Shown here: positions 41,753 through 51,750 of the stretch, in pieces
How the letters are laid out: each line of letters opens with the position of its first letter
Position numbering within the stretch: the stretch's first letter is position 1
DNA from: Candidatus Thermodiscus eudorianus
Lineage (GTDB): Archaea; Thermoproteota; Thermoprotei_A; Sulfolobales; Acidilobaceae
NCBI GenBank assembly: GCA_015521085.1
Contig: WAOW01000004.1
Span: 124,001-188,000 of the forward strand
Reading direction: 5' to 3'
DNA length: 64,000 nt
The notes under the pieces: generated by a model
Database searches by the model: none
The model's input: the letters and a program-made list of their open reading frames with translations, nothing else
What the model was told of the DNA's origin: nothing
Translations under genes and position numbers: made by a program

Positions 41753-42313
41753 ATGGCCTTCACAGAACTCCCAGAGGGCTACAGGTTCTACTACACGCTC
41801 CACCCGAGGCCAACGATAGTATTAATCACAGTCTGCCCCAACGGGAGGATCAACGCCATGCCAGCCTCATGGAACACGCCCGTCTCAGAGGAACCCCCTA
41901 CCGTAGCCATAGCCGTGGATAGGGAATCCTACACCCACGAATGCCTAGAGCACCACCCCGAGGCGACTATCAACGTGCCGCCAGCCAGCCTCATAGACAC
42001 CGTCTACGGGCTGGGGAGCGTGAGCGGGCGCGAGGTCGATAAGCCAAGCCTCTTCAAGCTATCACTCGAACCAAGCGATACCGTGAAGCCTCCCAGGTGG
42101 AGCGATGCCATAGCAGTGCTGGAGTCCTCTGTCGAGGGCAAGCTCGGAGTCGGCGAGGTGACACTATACGTGTTCAAGATCCTCAAGGCCCTGGTGAAGC
42201 CAGGACTATACACCCGGTGGGGATGGGACTTCAAGAAGACGAACATACTACTCCACGGAGCCGGCAGAGCCTTCTACATGGTAGGCCGCTTCATGAAAGC
42301 CTCCCGGAAATAG
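41753..42313 (+). CDS. Flavin reductase-like FMN-binding protein
   Basis: A 186-residue split-barrel flavoprotein. The segment TIVLITVCPNGRINAMPASWNTPVSEEPPTVAIAV (residues 22-56) is the flavin-binding core of the flavin reductase-like family. The second half has NVPPASLIDTVYGLGSVSGREVDK. It may bind FMN as a redox partner. It stands alone between the antiporter and a converging permease gene. Confidence 0.82.
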   Translation: MAFTELPEGYRFYYTLHPRPTIVLITVCPNGRINAMPASWNTPVSEEPPTVAIAVDRESYTHECLEHHPEATINVPPASLIDTVYGLGSVSGREVDKPSLFKLSLEPSDTVKPPRWSDAIAVLESSVEGKLGVGEVTLYVFKILKALVKPGLYTRWGWDFKKTNILLHGAGRAFYMVGRFMKASRK

Positions 42314-42433
42314 AAAGGGGGCTCGGTAAAGGCCAATAAGCCCATGCCCCCGGGGGGAGGGTCCCTCCCCTGGGGGTAGCCGATAGCTGGGTCCTCATCG
42401 CCGCCATACACGGGTATATCCTAGGACCCGGGT

Positions 42434-43780
42434 TTAATATCGTGATTCCCCGCTGCCTTGGGACTCCCAGTACTGGAGTCTCCTCTTGAAGGATCTCCGC
42501 GTCCTCCCCCTGTAGAGGTACTCGCCTATAGCGGCTACCGCGTAGCTTAGGATTATAGCGTAGAAGCTTGAGGGGTTGTTCCTGTACTGGCTGTAGAGGA
42601 GTATGGCCAGTATAGAGGCCACTATGATGAAGCTCAGGAGTATGATTGGCCTTGAGCCCCTGGTCTCGTCGGCTAGCTTGTAGTGGGCCAGTATGACCCC
42701 CATGTATATTATTATGAACGAGGAGCTCGTGACGGCCGCTACCCCCTCCAGGTTCAATGCAACGGCCATGGCCAGGCCTAGCAGGGCTGTTATGTAGAGG
42801 CCCTCGGGCTCGTTGAACCAGGTCTTCCTCTCGAAGATCGGCGGTAGCTCGCCCTTCTTGGCCAGGGAGTATGCCACGTTGGCGCCCCCGTATATGCTGG
42901 CATTGATTGCGCTGCTAACCGATACCAGGGCTCCTATGGATACGAGGGTGAACCCCAGGTTGCCTAGGAATGGCTCTGCCGCCTTGGCCAGCGCGTATTC
43001 CTCTGCACTAACCAGCTCGTCTATAGGCATGTTGCCCACCGCCACGATAGAGACGCCTATGTAGATTAGGGTTACTATTACCAGGCTCAGGTAGATGGCC
43101 CTCGGGACGTTCCTCCTGGGATCCCTTATGTCCTCGGACGCGTTGGTTACGAGTCCGAACCCCGTGTAGCTCAGGAAGAATAGTGTGGCCGCGTATAGTG
43201 CGCCCTTCAACCCGTTCACCGACAGGTCTGGTGCCAGGTAGCCTGGATTGATCGTGAACAGCCCGGCTACCACGAACAACAGTAGTATGCCGATCTTCAC
43301 AGCGACGATAGCCGTCTCAGCCATGCCCACGGTCTTCGACCCTTTGAAGTTTAGGGCTACGAAGAACGCTATGACGATTGACTCGACGACGGCCATGTTG
43401 GCAGGGGATAACGGGTATCCCGTCAGGGCTAGGAAGTAGGCTGCGAAGGTCTTCGCGAAGAGGGATACCGATGAGACGTATATGAACCACAGCATGAAGG
43501 ATGCAACGCCCGTATATAGGTTGTCGCCGAGGCCCCTCAGTATAAACTCTATGGGGCCGGCGTTCGAGACATAGGTGCTCCCCAGCTTCGCATAGTTGTA
43601 GGCGACGAAAGCCGCTGCCAGGGAGGATAACGCGAAGGCCAGTGGCAGGTCCCTTCCAGCGATCCTAGCCCCTACCCCTATCAGCGAGAATATACTGGAC
43701 CCGATTATTATGCCGACGGCCATAGCCGTGGCCTCCACCAGCCCCATCTTCTCCTTGCCACCCATGGCATGCACCCCCAC
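42434..43780 (-). CDS. APC-family amino-acid permease
   Basis: A 448-residue transporter with 12 hydrophobic helices. The first helix carries the broken-helix motif GIIIGSSIFSLIGVG (about residues 23-37). FFLSYTGFGLVTNASEDIRDPRRNVPRAI (about 206-234) is the typical helix 6 and loop. It imports or exchanges amino acids; the substrate is unknown. It lies 6 bp after the prephenate dehydrogenase gene on the same strand and may be co-transcribed with the aromatic operon. Confidence 0.9.
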   Translation of the reverse strand: MGVHAMGGKEKMGLVEATAMAVGIIIGSSIFSLIGVGARIAGRDLPLAFALSSLAAAFVAYNYAKLGSTYVSNAGPIEFILRGLGDNLYTGVASFMLWFIYVSSVSLFAKTFAAYFLALTGYPLSPANMAVVESIVIAFFVALNFKGSKTVGMAETAIVAVKIGILLLFVVAGLFTINPGYLAPDLSVNGLKGALYAATLFFLSYTGFGLVTNASEDIRDPRRNVPRAIYLSLVIVTLIYIGVSIVAVGNMPIDELVSAEEYALAKAAEPFLGNLGFTLVSIGALVSVSSAINASIYGGANVAYSLAKKGELPPIFERKTWFNEPEGLYITALLGLAMAVALNLEGVAAVTSSSFIIIYMGVILAHYKLADETRGSRPIILLSFIIVASILAILLYSQYRNNPSSFYAIILSYAVAAIGEYLYRGRTRRSFKRRLQYWESQGSGESRY

Positions 43781-43786
43781 AGCGTG

Positions 43787-44644
43787 CTACAGGCACTCTT
43801 CTACTAGGCAGTAGAGCCGCCTATATGCATCCTCAACCCACCCAGCTCCTAGAGGGCCTCGCAGCCCCTTGAGCTTCTCCACGCCCACCCGCGTGTCTCC
43901 CAGGAGTCTCTCCATGAACCTGTAGACCCTCTCGATCGTCTTACGCGTGTTTCTGTTGGAGAGCACGTACTCTATGAACTCACCGCTATCCCTGGCCACA
44001 GACCCGGCCAGTACCGTTAACAGCTTGAAGGTCGTCCCCGAGTACTCCATAGCGTACTCCAGTAGCCCCTCTCTGTCTAGCTCCGATAAAGCGTGTGAGG
44101 CCAGTGTGGCGATGAGGTATGGGAGCCCGACTATGACTCCCATCAACTCGTCATGCATTTCGGCGTCGACTAGGAAGGTCTTGAAACCCATAGAGTCGAA
44201 CAGGCCCTGGAGCTCCCGGTAGCCCTCTCTGCCCGGCACAGGGACTATCAGGACCGCGTGCCTAGCCGGGTCCCTCGCACCGGACCCGAACATGGGGTGG
44301 GCGCTCGCAACCCCCACGCCGGGGCCGAGGAGGCTGTAGTACCCTATAGTGTCGAGCTTGAACGTGTTTATATCGAAGACCAGGCGCCCGTCAAGCACCG
44401 GCCCCAGCCGGGCGAGCGACTCGATAACACCGGCTATCCCATCGTGGGGGACCGCTATCATCACATAATCGCTATCCCTAGCCAGCTCCTCCAGGCTCTC
44501 AGCCGTCGACAGGCCCCCTCTCTCAGCGTGTGCAAGGGCGTCGCTACTCCTGTCATAGACTATGACCTCTATACCCGAGGCCTTGGCGAAGCGGGCTATC
44601 GTAAGCCCAAGCCTGCCTGCCCCGATGACCCCTAGCCCCGGCAC
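43787..44644 (-). CDS. tyrA: Prephenate dehydrogenase
   Basis: A 285-residue NAD(P)-dependent enzyme making 4-hydroxyphenylpyruvate for tyrosine. The Rossmann motif GVIGAGRLGLTIARF starts at residue 5. SAHPMFGSGARDPARHAVLIVP and the helical dimerisation domain with DAEMHDELMGVIVGLPYL are characteristic. It overlaps the upstream fusion gene by 13 bp and is the last biosynthetic gene of the aromatic operon. Confidence 0.88.
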   Translation of the reverse strand: MPGLGVIGAGRLGLTIARFAKASGIEVIVYDRSSDALAHAERGGLSTAESLEELARDSDYVMIAVPHDGIAGVIESLARLGPVLDGRLVFDINTFKLDTIGYYSLLGPGVGVASAHPMFGSGARDPARHAVLIVPVPGREGYRELQGLFDSMGFKTFLVDAEMHDELMGVIVGLPYLIATLASHALSELDREGLLEYAMEYSGTTFKLLTVLAGSVARDSGEFIEYVLSNRNTRKTIERVYRFMERLLGDTRVGVEKLKGLRGPLGAGWVEDAYRRLYCLVEECL

Positions 44645-45975
44645 CTCGCCAGCTCCCCCAGTATCTCTAGCCCCTGTAGGATCTCGTCTACCGGCCTGGT
44701 CAGCGATACCCTGATATACCTGTTATACCTCTCGCCCCCGAAGGCTGCTCCAGGGAATATGCCCACGCCCCTCTCCAACGCCTTGAAGGTGTAATCCACG
44801 CTGTCTTCTACGCACTTCATCCTGGGGAAGAGGTAGAAGGCCCCCTGGGGCTCCACGACCTCGAATACATCCCTGTCTATACCCCTCAGGGCTGCCTCAA
44901 GCCTCCCCCGATAGACCCTGACTCTCTCCTCCGCGACACGGTCCAACAGGTCCAAGGCGACCAAGGCGGCCCTCTGGGCATAAACCGGGACGGATGTGTA
45001 GGTAGACGCTACGAACTCCCTAACCCGACCCACCACAGCCGGGTCCCCAACTACATAGCCCAGCCTCAGCCCCGGCAGGGAGAAGGTCTTAGAGAAGCTA
45101 TAGACCGATACAACACCCTCAGGCTCCAGCTCTGCCAGGGAAACCCTCTCCCCCGTGTAGACCAGGTCCCTATAGGCCTCATCCGACACCAGGAGGGCCC
45201 CAGAGTCCCTAGCGATCTCAACAAGCCCCCGGGCCTCCTTCCCCGACAAGACAGCCCCCGTCGGGTTATTGGGATAGTTAACCACGACCGCCTCCACGCT
45301 CGACGCAAGCCCCTGAAGCTGGCTAGGAGAAGGCTTCCACCCCCCGCCGGGGTCCGTGTGGAGCGTCTCAACGTAGGCATCGTAGAGCCTAGCAATATTC
45401 AGGTAGCCCCTCCAGCCAGGCAGTATAACGCCCACGCTATCAACGCCCCTGAGGGACCCCGCCAGCCCAGCCTTCGACCCGGGAGTTACCACAACCTCCC
45501 TTACATCAACCCCATGGTACTCGGCTATCCTCTCCCTAAGCTCTAAGAGACCAGAGGAGGGGGCGTAGGAGAGCCCGCCCGGCTCCCTGAGGCCCCTCGA
45601 CAACGCCTCCAGGACGGGCTCGGGAGGCGGTATATCCGGGTCCCCGGCGTCGAGGCGTATGGATGGCTTCGCCCTGGCCAGTCGCTCGTAGAAGGCGTAT
45701 ACGTCGAACCACGACTCGCTCTCCGGGGGCCCGGCCTGGGCCTGCTTACATAGCTTGACTATGGCCCTGTAGATGCTCCCATAGGGGCCTGCCCTCTCGA
45801 TTACACGCCTCTCCCTCTCCCTATCAGTCACGAATAGCGTGCCCGAAGCCCTCTTCACACGGCCCATCCTGCGGCATAGGTCCATCCTCTTGTCTAGGAG
45901 CCTCAGTATCTCCTCGTCGACCCTGTCTAGGAGCCTTCTAAGATCCTCGATTTCAGGGGTTGCCACGCCATCCAC
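44632..45975 (-). CDS. Chorismate mutase-aminotransferase fusion
   Basis: 447 residues. The first 75 or so form an AroQ-type chorismate mutase (IEDLRRLLDRVDEEILRLLDKRMDLCRRMGRVK, then TDRERERRV). The rest is a fold-type I PLP aminotransferase with the lysine in SFSKTFSLPGLRLGY (near residue 300) and VNYPNNPTGAV. One protein can therefore convert chorismate to prephenate and transaminate the phenylpyruvate-type products. It overlaps aroC by 49 bp. Confidence 0.9.
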   Translation of the reverse strand: MDGVATPEIEDLRRLLDRVDEEILRLLDKRMDLCRRMGRVKRASGTLFVTDRERERRVIERAGPYGSIYRAIVKLCKQAQAGPPESESWFDVYAFYERLARAKPSIRLDAGDPDIPPPEPVLEALSRGLREPGGLSYAPSSGLLELRERIAEYHGVDVREVVVTPGSKAGLAGSLRGVDSVGVILPGWRGYLNIARLYDAYVETLHTDPGGGWKPSPSQLQGLASSVEAVVVNYPNNPTGAVLSGKEARGLVEIARDSGALLVSDEAYRDLVYTGERVSLAELEPEGVVSVYSFSKTFSLPGLRLGYVVGDPAVVGRVREFVASTYTSVPVYAQRAALVALDLLDRVAEERVRVYRGRLEAALRGIDRDVFEVVEPQGAFYLFPRMKCVEDSVDYTFKALERGVGIFPGAAFGGERYNRYIRVSLTRPVDEILQGLEILGELARCRG

Positions 45976-47030
45976 CTCAGTAGATGGTCTGCGAGGACTA
46001 TGGCCATATAGGCTTCAACGACCGGGACGGCCCTGATCGCTATGCAGGGGTCATGCCTCCCCCTCCCCCTAATCACGGCCTCCTCCCCCGTGGCTAGGTT
46101 CACGCTCCTCTGAGACTTCCGGATAGTTGACGTGGGCTTGAATACCACCCTCACCACGAGGGGCATCCCATTGCTTATGCCGCCGTTGACACCGCCCATG
46201 TTGTTGGAGGCCGTGGCGACGCGGCCATCCCTCATGATCCAGTGGTCGTTCGCCTCGCTCCCCCTCATCCCGGCCAGCCTGAAGCCGGCGCCGAACTCGA
46301 CGCCCTTCACTCCGGGTATTGAGACTAGGGCCTTGGCGATGTCGCTGTCGAGACCGTCCATCGGGGGCTCGCCAAGCCCCACGGGCAGGTTATAGGCTAC
46401 GGCCTCGACTATCCCGCCCAGGCTGTCTCCCTCCGCCATAACCCTCCTCACAGCCTTAGCCATCTTCTCGGAGGCCTCGGGGTCGGGGCACCTTACTGGG
46501 CTTGAGTAGACCCTCTCCCTGAAGGATTCGCTGTCAACCGGGTCGATGCGGGCCTCCACGTCCCCGATCCTGGTTATGTAGGCGTAGACTCTAACCCCCA
46601 CGGTTTCGAGCAGCCTCCTGGCGATCGCTCCAGCCGCCACCACGCCCGCAGTCAGGCGGCCGGAGTTGTGCCCACCACCGCGGTAGTCGTTGAACCCCCA
46701 ATACTTGACGCGGGCAGTATAGTCGGCGTGCCCGGGCCTCGGAGTATCCCTTATCTCCTCGTAGAAGCTCGAATCCGCATCCCTATTCCTTATAAACACC
46801 AGTATGGGGCCGCCCGTAGTCCTGCCCCTGAACACCCCGGAGAGTATCTCGGGCCAGTCGGCCTCCCTCCTGGGGGAGGTGAGCCCCCATCCAGGCCTCC
46901 TTTTAGCAAGCTCCCCCGCTATGTACGACTCGTCCACGGGGATCCCCGGGGGACACCCCTCTATGAGGGCCCCGACACCCTTCCCATGGCTCTCCCCGAA
47001 TATAGAAACCCGGAACAGCCGGCCGATCAA
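45927..47030 (-). CDS. aroC: Chorismate synthase
   Basis: A 367-residue FMN-dependent enzyme, final step to chorismate. Signatures are GESHGKGVGALIEGCPPGIP near the start, PGHADYTARVKY, RGGGHNSGRLTAG and the C-terminal RGRHDPCIAIRAVPVVEAY. It overlaps the neighbouring genes at both ends. Confidence 0.95.
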   Translation of the reverse strand: MIGRLFRVSIFGESHGKGVGALIEGCPPGIPVDESYIAGELAKRRPGWGLTSPRREADWPEILSGVFRGRTTGGPILVFIRNRDADSSFYEEIRDTPRPGHADYTARVKYWGFNDYRGGGHNSGRLTAGVVAAGAIARRLLETVGVRVYAYITRIGDVEARIDPVDSESFRERVYSSPVRCPDPEASEKMAKAVRRVMAEGDSLGGIVEAVAYNLPVGLGEPPMDGLDSDIAKALVSIPGVKGVEFGAGFRLAGMRGSEANDHWIMRDGRVATASNNMGGVNGGISNGMPLVVRVVFKPTSTIRKSQRSVNLATGEEAVIRGRGRHDPCIAIRAVPVVEAYMAIVLADHLLRWMAWQPLKSRILEGS

Positions 47031-48295
47031 CCCTCGATCACCTCCGTATCCACCCCTAGCAGGGCTAGGTGCTCTAGGAAGCCCGGGTAGGAGTCCCCTA
47101 TGCGCTCGGCTCCAACAATCTCGACAGGTCCATCGGCCTTAACCGCCGCGACGGCCAGCATCATGGCGATCCTATGGTCGTTGAAGGAGCTACTCCTACC
47201 CCCACGGACGCCCCCGCCCTCGACTATGATCGACCCGTTGGAGGCGTAGGCCCTCACACCTATGGAGGAGAGCGCCGAGGTTATCGACTCTATCCTGTTG
47301 GATTCCTTGAAGGCCAGGTGGCCCACGTCCCTGAGCACAGTCCTCCCCTCGGCGTAGGCGGCCACGGCGGCGAGGGCCGGGGCTAGGTCGGGGGAGTCCC
47401 TTAGGCTGACCTCGACCCCCTCAAGCCTGCCAGTCGACTCGACGACCACCCTATCACTGTACCCCCTAACCCTAGCCCCCATCTCGCCGAGCACCTCTAG
47501 GATCCTCCTATCAGCCTGGACATCATCTTCAATCAAACCCTCCACAGTAACCCTCCCGGCCACGGCGGCGAGGCCTAGTATGAACGAGGCCGACGAGTAG
47601 TCTCCAGGGATCCTCACATGGGCAGGCCTATACCCGTGGGATAGGGGCTCGTAGACCCTATACCCCTCTCTATGGAACCTGGCGCCAAACCACTCCAGGA
47701 CCCGCAGGGTCAGGTCTACGTAGGGCTTGGAGGCCACGGGGCCCATGGTCTCCACCCTCAGCCCCGCCAGCGGGGCGATTGTTAGGAGGCCAGTGACGAA
47801 CTGGGAACTCCTGGAGGCGTCAATCCTAACAGTACCCGGGGAGATCGGGCCCTTCACGGCCACGGGCGGGTAGCCATCTCTAGACAGGGTGCCGGCGCCG
47901 AGGGAGGATAGCGCCTCCAGCAGGGGGGCCATGGGCCTCCTCCTAAGCGTGGAGTCCCCGTAGAGGAGCACGGGCTCGTCCAGGAGGCTTGCGATGGCGG
48001 TCGCGATCCGGAGAGTCGTCCCGGAGCCCCGGCAGTCAATCCACATGGGAGGCTTTACCCTGCCACACACGCCCTCAACCCTAAGCCACCCACCGCCCTC
48101 CTCTATGACCGCTCCGAAACGCCTAGCCGCCTCCAGGGACGCCAGGGTATCCCCAGCCACCAGGGGATCCTCTATCCTGGAGACACCGCAGGCCAGGAGG
48201 GATGCGAAGACCGCTCTATGGGTATAGCTCTTGGAGGGGGGTGCCCTGAGGGTCCCCCTGACTTCGCCCTCCACGGGATATACCCTGAGTATCAC
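47027..48295 (-). CDS. aroA: 3-phosphoshikimate 1-carboxyvinyltransferase (EPSP synthase)
   Basis: A 422-residue EPSP synthase. Conserved PPSKSYTHRAVFASLLACG (about residues 18-36), DCRGSGTTLRIATAIAS and the C-terminal SFNDHRIAMMLAVAA are visible. It condenses shikimate 3-phosphate with phosphoenolpyruvate. Four-base overlaps join it to shikimate kinase upstream and aroC downstream. Confidence 0.95.
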   Translation of the reverse strand: MILRVYPVEGEVRGTLRAPPSKSYTHRAVFASLLACGVSRIEDPLVAGDTLASLEAARRFGAVIEEGGGWLRVEGVCGRVKPPMWIDCRGSGTTLRIATAIASLLDEPVLLYGDSTLRRRPMAPLLEALSSLGAGTLSRDGYPPVAVKGPISPGTVRIDASRSSQFVTGLLTIAPLAGLRVETMGPVASKPYVDLTLRVLEWFGARFHREGYRVYEPLSHGYRPAHVRIPGDYSSASFILGLAAVAGRVTVEGLIEDDVQADRRILEVLGEMGARVRGYSDRVVVESTGRLEGVEVSLRDSPDLAPALAAVAAYAEGRTVLRDVGHLAFKESNRIESITSALSSIGVRAYASNGSIIVEGGGVRGGRSSSFNDHRIAMMLAVAAVKADGPVEIVGAERIGDSYPGFLEHLALLGVDTEVIEG

Positions 48296-49158
48296 CTGCC
48301 ACCACCCAGGAGCCTAGCCACTATGACCTCGACACCGGCCTCCCCCCAGGCATCGGCCACGCCCCGGGGATCGGTGGTTAGGGCGTAGACGGAGGGTCCC
48401 TTACCCGAAACCCCCGCCAGGAGGGTTGCCTCGTGCTCCAGGGCCCTAGCTACGAGCCCTATACTCCACTCGTCAAGGCCCGTGGCCACGAGCGTGAGCA
48501 CCGCGTTAACAGCCATTGCCTCCATCCACCTCCCCTCCAAAGCCAGATCCACTGCCCTGGAGTAGTGCCTCCCCAGTGACTCGAAGACCCCAGGCTCCAC
48601 TGCCTGGATCGGCCTCCCTGTGGGAGGCACGGCCGCCACTGCGTAGAGGGTCTCGTCGAATGTGAAGCGCCTGAGGATTCGAAGACCCCAGTTGTCTGTA
48701 ATGAATACACCTGGGAGGAGGGTGGCCAGGGAGTCGTCGTAGGCGTCAGTAAGCGTGAGGCCAGCCCGCCTAGAAACCGTGACTCCGAGGCGGGCTGCCT
48801 CCTCCAGGCTCATCTCCACGCCCAGGGCGTCGGCTAGCCCCAGTGTGATTGAGTTGACGAGGGCGCTACTGCTCTTCAAGCCGGAGGCCGGAGGGACCCT
48901 GGAGTAGACTTCCACCTCCAGGCCCCCAGAGTGGCCCATCTCCCTGGCGAGCTCCAGGAGCGCGGTTGATAGCTCCCTGGGCGGTGTCACCCGGCCCCAG
49001 GGAGTCCTGGACTCTATCACGACCCTCCCCGCATCCCCGGAGAGCCTAACCCTGGCCTCAACGGGCACGTCGATCCCGACGGCGCCCCCTATACCGGTGG
49101 CTATGGCGTTCAGCACGCTCACAGCTCCATGGGCCCTGCCCACGCCAGCTTCCATCAA
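48292..49158 (-). CDS. aroK: Archaeal shikimate kinase (GHMP type)
   Basis: A 288-residue GHMP-family kinase, the archaeal replacement for the bacterial P-loop shikimate kinase. The ATP motif is PPASGLKSSSALVNS (about residues 89-103). GVSGKGPSVYAL is the C-terminal GHMP motif. It phosphorylates shikimate for AroA. The position between aroE and aroA confirms the role. Confidence 0.92.
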   Translation of the reverse strand: MMEAGVGRAHGAVSVLNAIATGIGGAVGIDVPVEARVRLSGDAGRVVIESRTPWGRVTPPRELSTALLELAREMGHSGGLEVEVYSRVPPASGLKSSSALVNSITLGLADALGVEMSLEEAARLGVTVSRRAGLTLTDAYDDSLATLLPGVFITDNWGLRILRRFTFDETLYAVAAVPPTGRPIQAVEPGVFESLGRHYSRAVDLALEGRWMEAMAVNAVLTLVATGLDEWSIGLVARALEHEATLLAGVSGKGPSVYALTTDPRGVADAWGEAGVEVIVARLLGGGR

Positions 49159-49976
49159 CCCATCGCCTCCAGTGCCAGGCTCCTGAGGAGCCGTGGATCA
49201 ACGCTTTCCCCGAGCCATAGTCTGAGGTTCTCGCTGGCCTGGTAGACCAGCATCCAGAGCCCGTCGATAACCCTACAGCCCTTCTCCTCGGCTATCCTGA
49301 GGAGCCTCGTCCGGAGGGGGTTGTAGACTAGGTCCATGACAGTCGCGCCGCTTGGGACGTAGCGTGGGGGGAGGGGGGATGCCTCGGGGTCCCTCAACCC
49401 GACGGGGGACGCGTTGACCACCAGGTCGGAGCCCTCGGCGTATCTGACTAGGTCGTCTAGCCTGCCGCCCGTTGCATCGGGGACTCCCCACTCTCTCGCC
49501 TTGTAGGCTAGCCTCCTAGCCGACCGTCCACTTCGGCTGACGATCACCAGGTGGTCCACCATGCCGGTGAGCCCGTAGGCGACTGCCCTGGCGGCCCCGC
49601 CAGCACCAATCAGGAAGGCCCGAGAGTAGTCCTTAGAGCCTCCACCGGCCAGGAGGGCCTTCATGAAGCCGGTCAAATCCGTATTATATCCCCTGAGCCT
49701 GGCCCCTTCTACCACGACAGTGTTGGCGGCCCCTATCTCCAGGGCCTCCCCCTCGACCCGGTCTAGGAGGCCGATTATATCGGTCTTGTATGGTATGGTG
49801 ACGTTGAACCCGCCGCTCGTCTTCCTCAGCAACTCCACGGCCCTGGGCAAGAGCCCCCTGTGGGGCACATCCATCACATCGTAGGAGCCCGGGATCCTGG
49901 CTAGCCTGAAGTACCCGTTGTAGATGGCTGGGCTGAGGCTGTGGCCCACCGGGTGGCCTATGAGGTAGTAGCCCAT
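49155..49976 (-). CDS. aroE: Shikimate dehydrogenase
   Basis: A 273-residue enzyme reducing 3-dehydroshikimate. The substrate-binding YLIGHPVGHSLSPAIYN (residues 3-19), the nucleotide motif GAGGAARAVAYGL and ASPVGL are clear. I chose ATG 49976, which follows GGAGGCGG; a GTG seven codons earlier is also in frame. It overlaps aroD. Confidence 0.93.
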   Translation of the reverse strand: MGYYLIGHPVGHSLSPAIYNGYFRLARIPGSYDVMDVPHRGLLPRAVELLRKTSGGFNVTIPYKTDIIGLLDRVEGEALEIGAANTVVVEGARLRGYNTDLTGFMKALLAGGGSKDYSRAFLIGAGGAARAVAYGLTGMVDHLVIVSRSGRSARRLAYKAREWGVPDATGGRLDDLVRYAEGSDLVVNASPVGLRDPEASPLPPRYVPSGATVMDLVYNPLRTRLLRIAEEKGCRVIDGLWMLVYQASENLRLWLGESVDPRLLRSLALEAMG

Positions 49977-50719
49977 GCCACGCCCAGCCGCCTCCACAGC
50001 TCCAACACCTCCGAGACACTATACTGGCCTGGGGCCAGGGGCTTCCCCGAGGCGTGGGCGTATGTGAATGGCGCCCCGAGGAGCGGGGCTAGGAGCCTCG
50101 TATAGCCGCACTCGCCACCGAGCCCAAACGAGACCAGACCGCCTCCCTCCCTGGCTACGGCCAGCATGGAGGGGATGCCGTCCAGGGGGTCCCTACACCT
50201 GTAGACTACCTTCGCTATCAAGCCTCCGCGAGGGACCCTCTCCGACCGGGCTAGGCGCCTCACCGATCCGAGCACCCTCTCGATCTCCCCAAGCCCCATG
50301 GGGCCTTCCAGCTCGTGGAACGAGGCGATGACGCCGATCCCCTGCTCTAGGAGGGACCCCGTTATCCTCCCGGCCAGGGGGTTGCGTAGCTCCACGTCTA
50401 TGTAGTCCGGCCTGTACACTGCGAGGCCTCTGAGGATCCCCTCCTTCACCCATGGGGGCCCCTCGAATCCCCCGCCCTCCACCGAGTCTCTTATCGTCAC
50501 GATCACCCTCTTACCCGTCCCTCTCAGGCGGAGTATGGCGCGGCCCACCCTCTCTATCACGGCTTCGAGATCGTCCTCTACCGTGTCCAGCCTGAGCTCC
50601 ACTATCCCGGCGGGGGTCTCCAAGGCGGCCTCGACGATCGAGTCTATGCTTGGCCCCGCTACGACGGCCGCTATCCTATGGAGGACGCCCTCCTCACCCA
50701 ATCCTCCACCACCCTCCAC
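49958..50719 (-). CDS. aroD: 3-dehydroquinate dehydratase, type I
   Basis: About 253 residues, a TIM barrel forming a Schiff base. VELRLDTVEDD lies near residue 40, the general-base histidine is in ASFHELEG, and the lysine is in LIAKVVYR. GEYSVSEVLELW-like C-terminal sequence (GQYSVSEVLELWRRLG) is typical. It uses the class I mechanism. The start (GTG 50719) is not certain, since the overlap with aroB is 49 bp. Confidence 0.92.
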   Translation of the reverse strand: MEGGGGLGEEGVLHRIAAVVAGPSIDSIVEAALETPAGIVELRLDTVEDDLEAVIERVGRAILRLRGTGKRVIVTIRDSVEGGGFEGPPWVKEGILRGLAVYRPDYIDVELRNPLAGRITGSLLEQGIGVIASFHELEGPMGLGEIERVLGSVRRLARSERVPRGGLIAKVVYRCRDPLDGIPSMLAVAREGGGLVSFGLGGECGYTRLLAPLLGAPFTYAHASGKPLAPGQYSVSEVLELWRRLGVAWATTS

Positions 50720-51750
50720 GGTATCTCCTCTATCGTGAAGTCGCCCGGCCTCCTGGGCAGTGGGATGCGCGGTATCCCATCTAGGAACTTCTTGTCGCTC
50801 CTCATCGCCCTGACAAGCCTCTCGGGGTCCAGCTTCATCCTCGTGGGTAGGCTTAGGGCTTCCAGGACCCGGTGGATCCTATCTGCGTCATCCTCGGGGA
50901 AGCCCGCGATCTCCATTGCCAGCATCGACTCTGCCATGAGGCCCAGTGATACCGCGTGGCCGTGGGGGACCATGTAGCCGGTGGACGCCTCCACAGCGTG
51001 GCCATACGTGTGGCCGTAGTTGAGCATGGCCCTGACACCCCTCTCGACGTAGTCCCTGGAGACTATGTCGAGTTTGGTTGACACGCTGAAGGCGACGGCC
51101 TCGTAGAGTACCTGGGGGTCCCTCGCCACTATGCTTTCCACGTGCCTCTCAAGCCACTCCAGCCAGCCACCCCCGGCTATCACGGCGTGCTTGACGACCT
51201 CCGAGAACCCCTCCAGGTATATGTCTCTGGGGAGGCCTACTAGGAGCTCGGGGTCTATGACTGTGACCTCCGGATGGTGGAAAACCCCGACTATATTCTT
51301 GCCCCCGTCGAAGTCGATACCAGTCTTGCCGCCTATAGAAGCATCCACCTGGGCGAGGGTGGTAGTCGGTATATACACGGTGGGGATTCCCCGCATGAAG
51401 GTCGCGGCGGCGAACCCGGCGGCGTCCAGGAGGGTCCCTCCCCCAGCCACTACCACGAGGGACCCTCTAGTGAATCCCTCCCCGGCCATGAACCTCCAGA
51501 GAGACTCGACGAACCTGATGCTCTTAACGTGCTCCCCACCCTCCACCCTGTAGATGGAGAGCCTAAACCTCCCCCCTAGACTGGAGGAGATCAGCGAGGC
51601 CGCCCCCGCTGGGAGCCTGGAGTCCATGACCAGGAGTACCTTGTAGGGGTTGTAGCCTTCGAGGATCTCGCCCAGCCTCCCCAGTATCCCGAGCCCGGTG
51701 AGCACCCTGACCCTCCTGGCCTCGCGGACCTCTATAGCAGCCTCATCCAC
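50671..51750 (-). CDS. aroB: 3-dehydroquinate synthase
   Basis: A 359-residue NAD- and metal-dependent enzyme that cyclises DAHP. VAGGGTLLDAAGFAAATFMRG, TTTLAQVDASIGGKTGIDFDGGKN and the metal-binding NYGHTYGHAVE are visible. Its presence with a DAHP synthase and transketolase indicates the classical route from erythrose 4-phosphate, not the alternative archaeal entry. The gene contains two GAGGGWCCCTC copies 27 bp apart. Confidence 0.95.
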   Translation of the reverse strand: MDEAAIEVREARRVRVLTGLGILGRLGEILEGYNPYKVLLVMDSRLPAGAASLISSSLGGRFRLSIYRVEGGEHVKSIRFVESLWRFMAGEGFTRGSLVVVAGGGTLLDAAGFAAATFMRGIPTVYIPTTTLAQVDASIGGKTGIDFDGGKNIVGVFHHPEVTVIDPELLVGLPRDIYLEGFSEVVKHAVIAGGGWLEWLERHVESIVARDPQVLYEAVAFSVSTKLDIVSRDYVERGVRAMLNYGHTYGHAVEASTGYMVPHGHAVSLGLMAESMLAMEIAGFPEDDADRIHRVLEALSLPTRMKLDPERLVRAMRSDKKFLDGIPRIPLPRRPGDFTIEEIPWRVVEDWVRRASSIG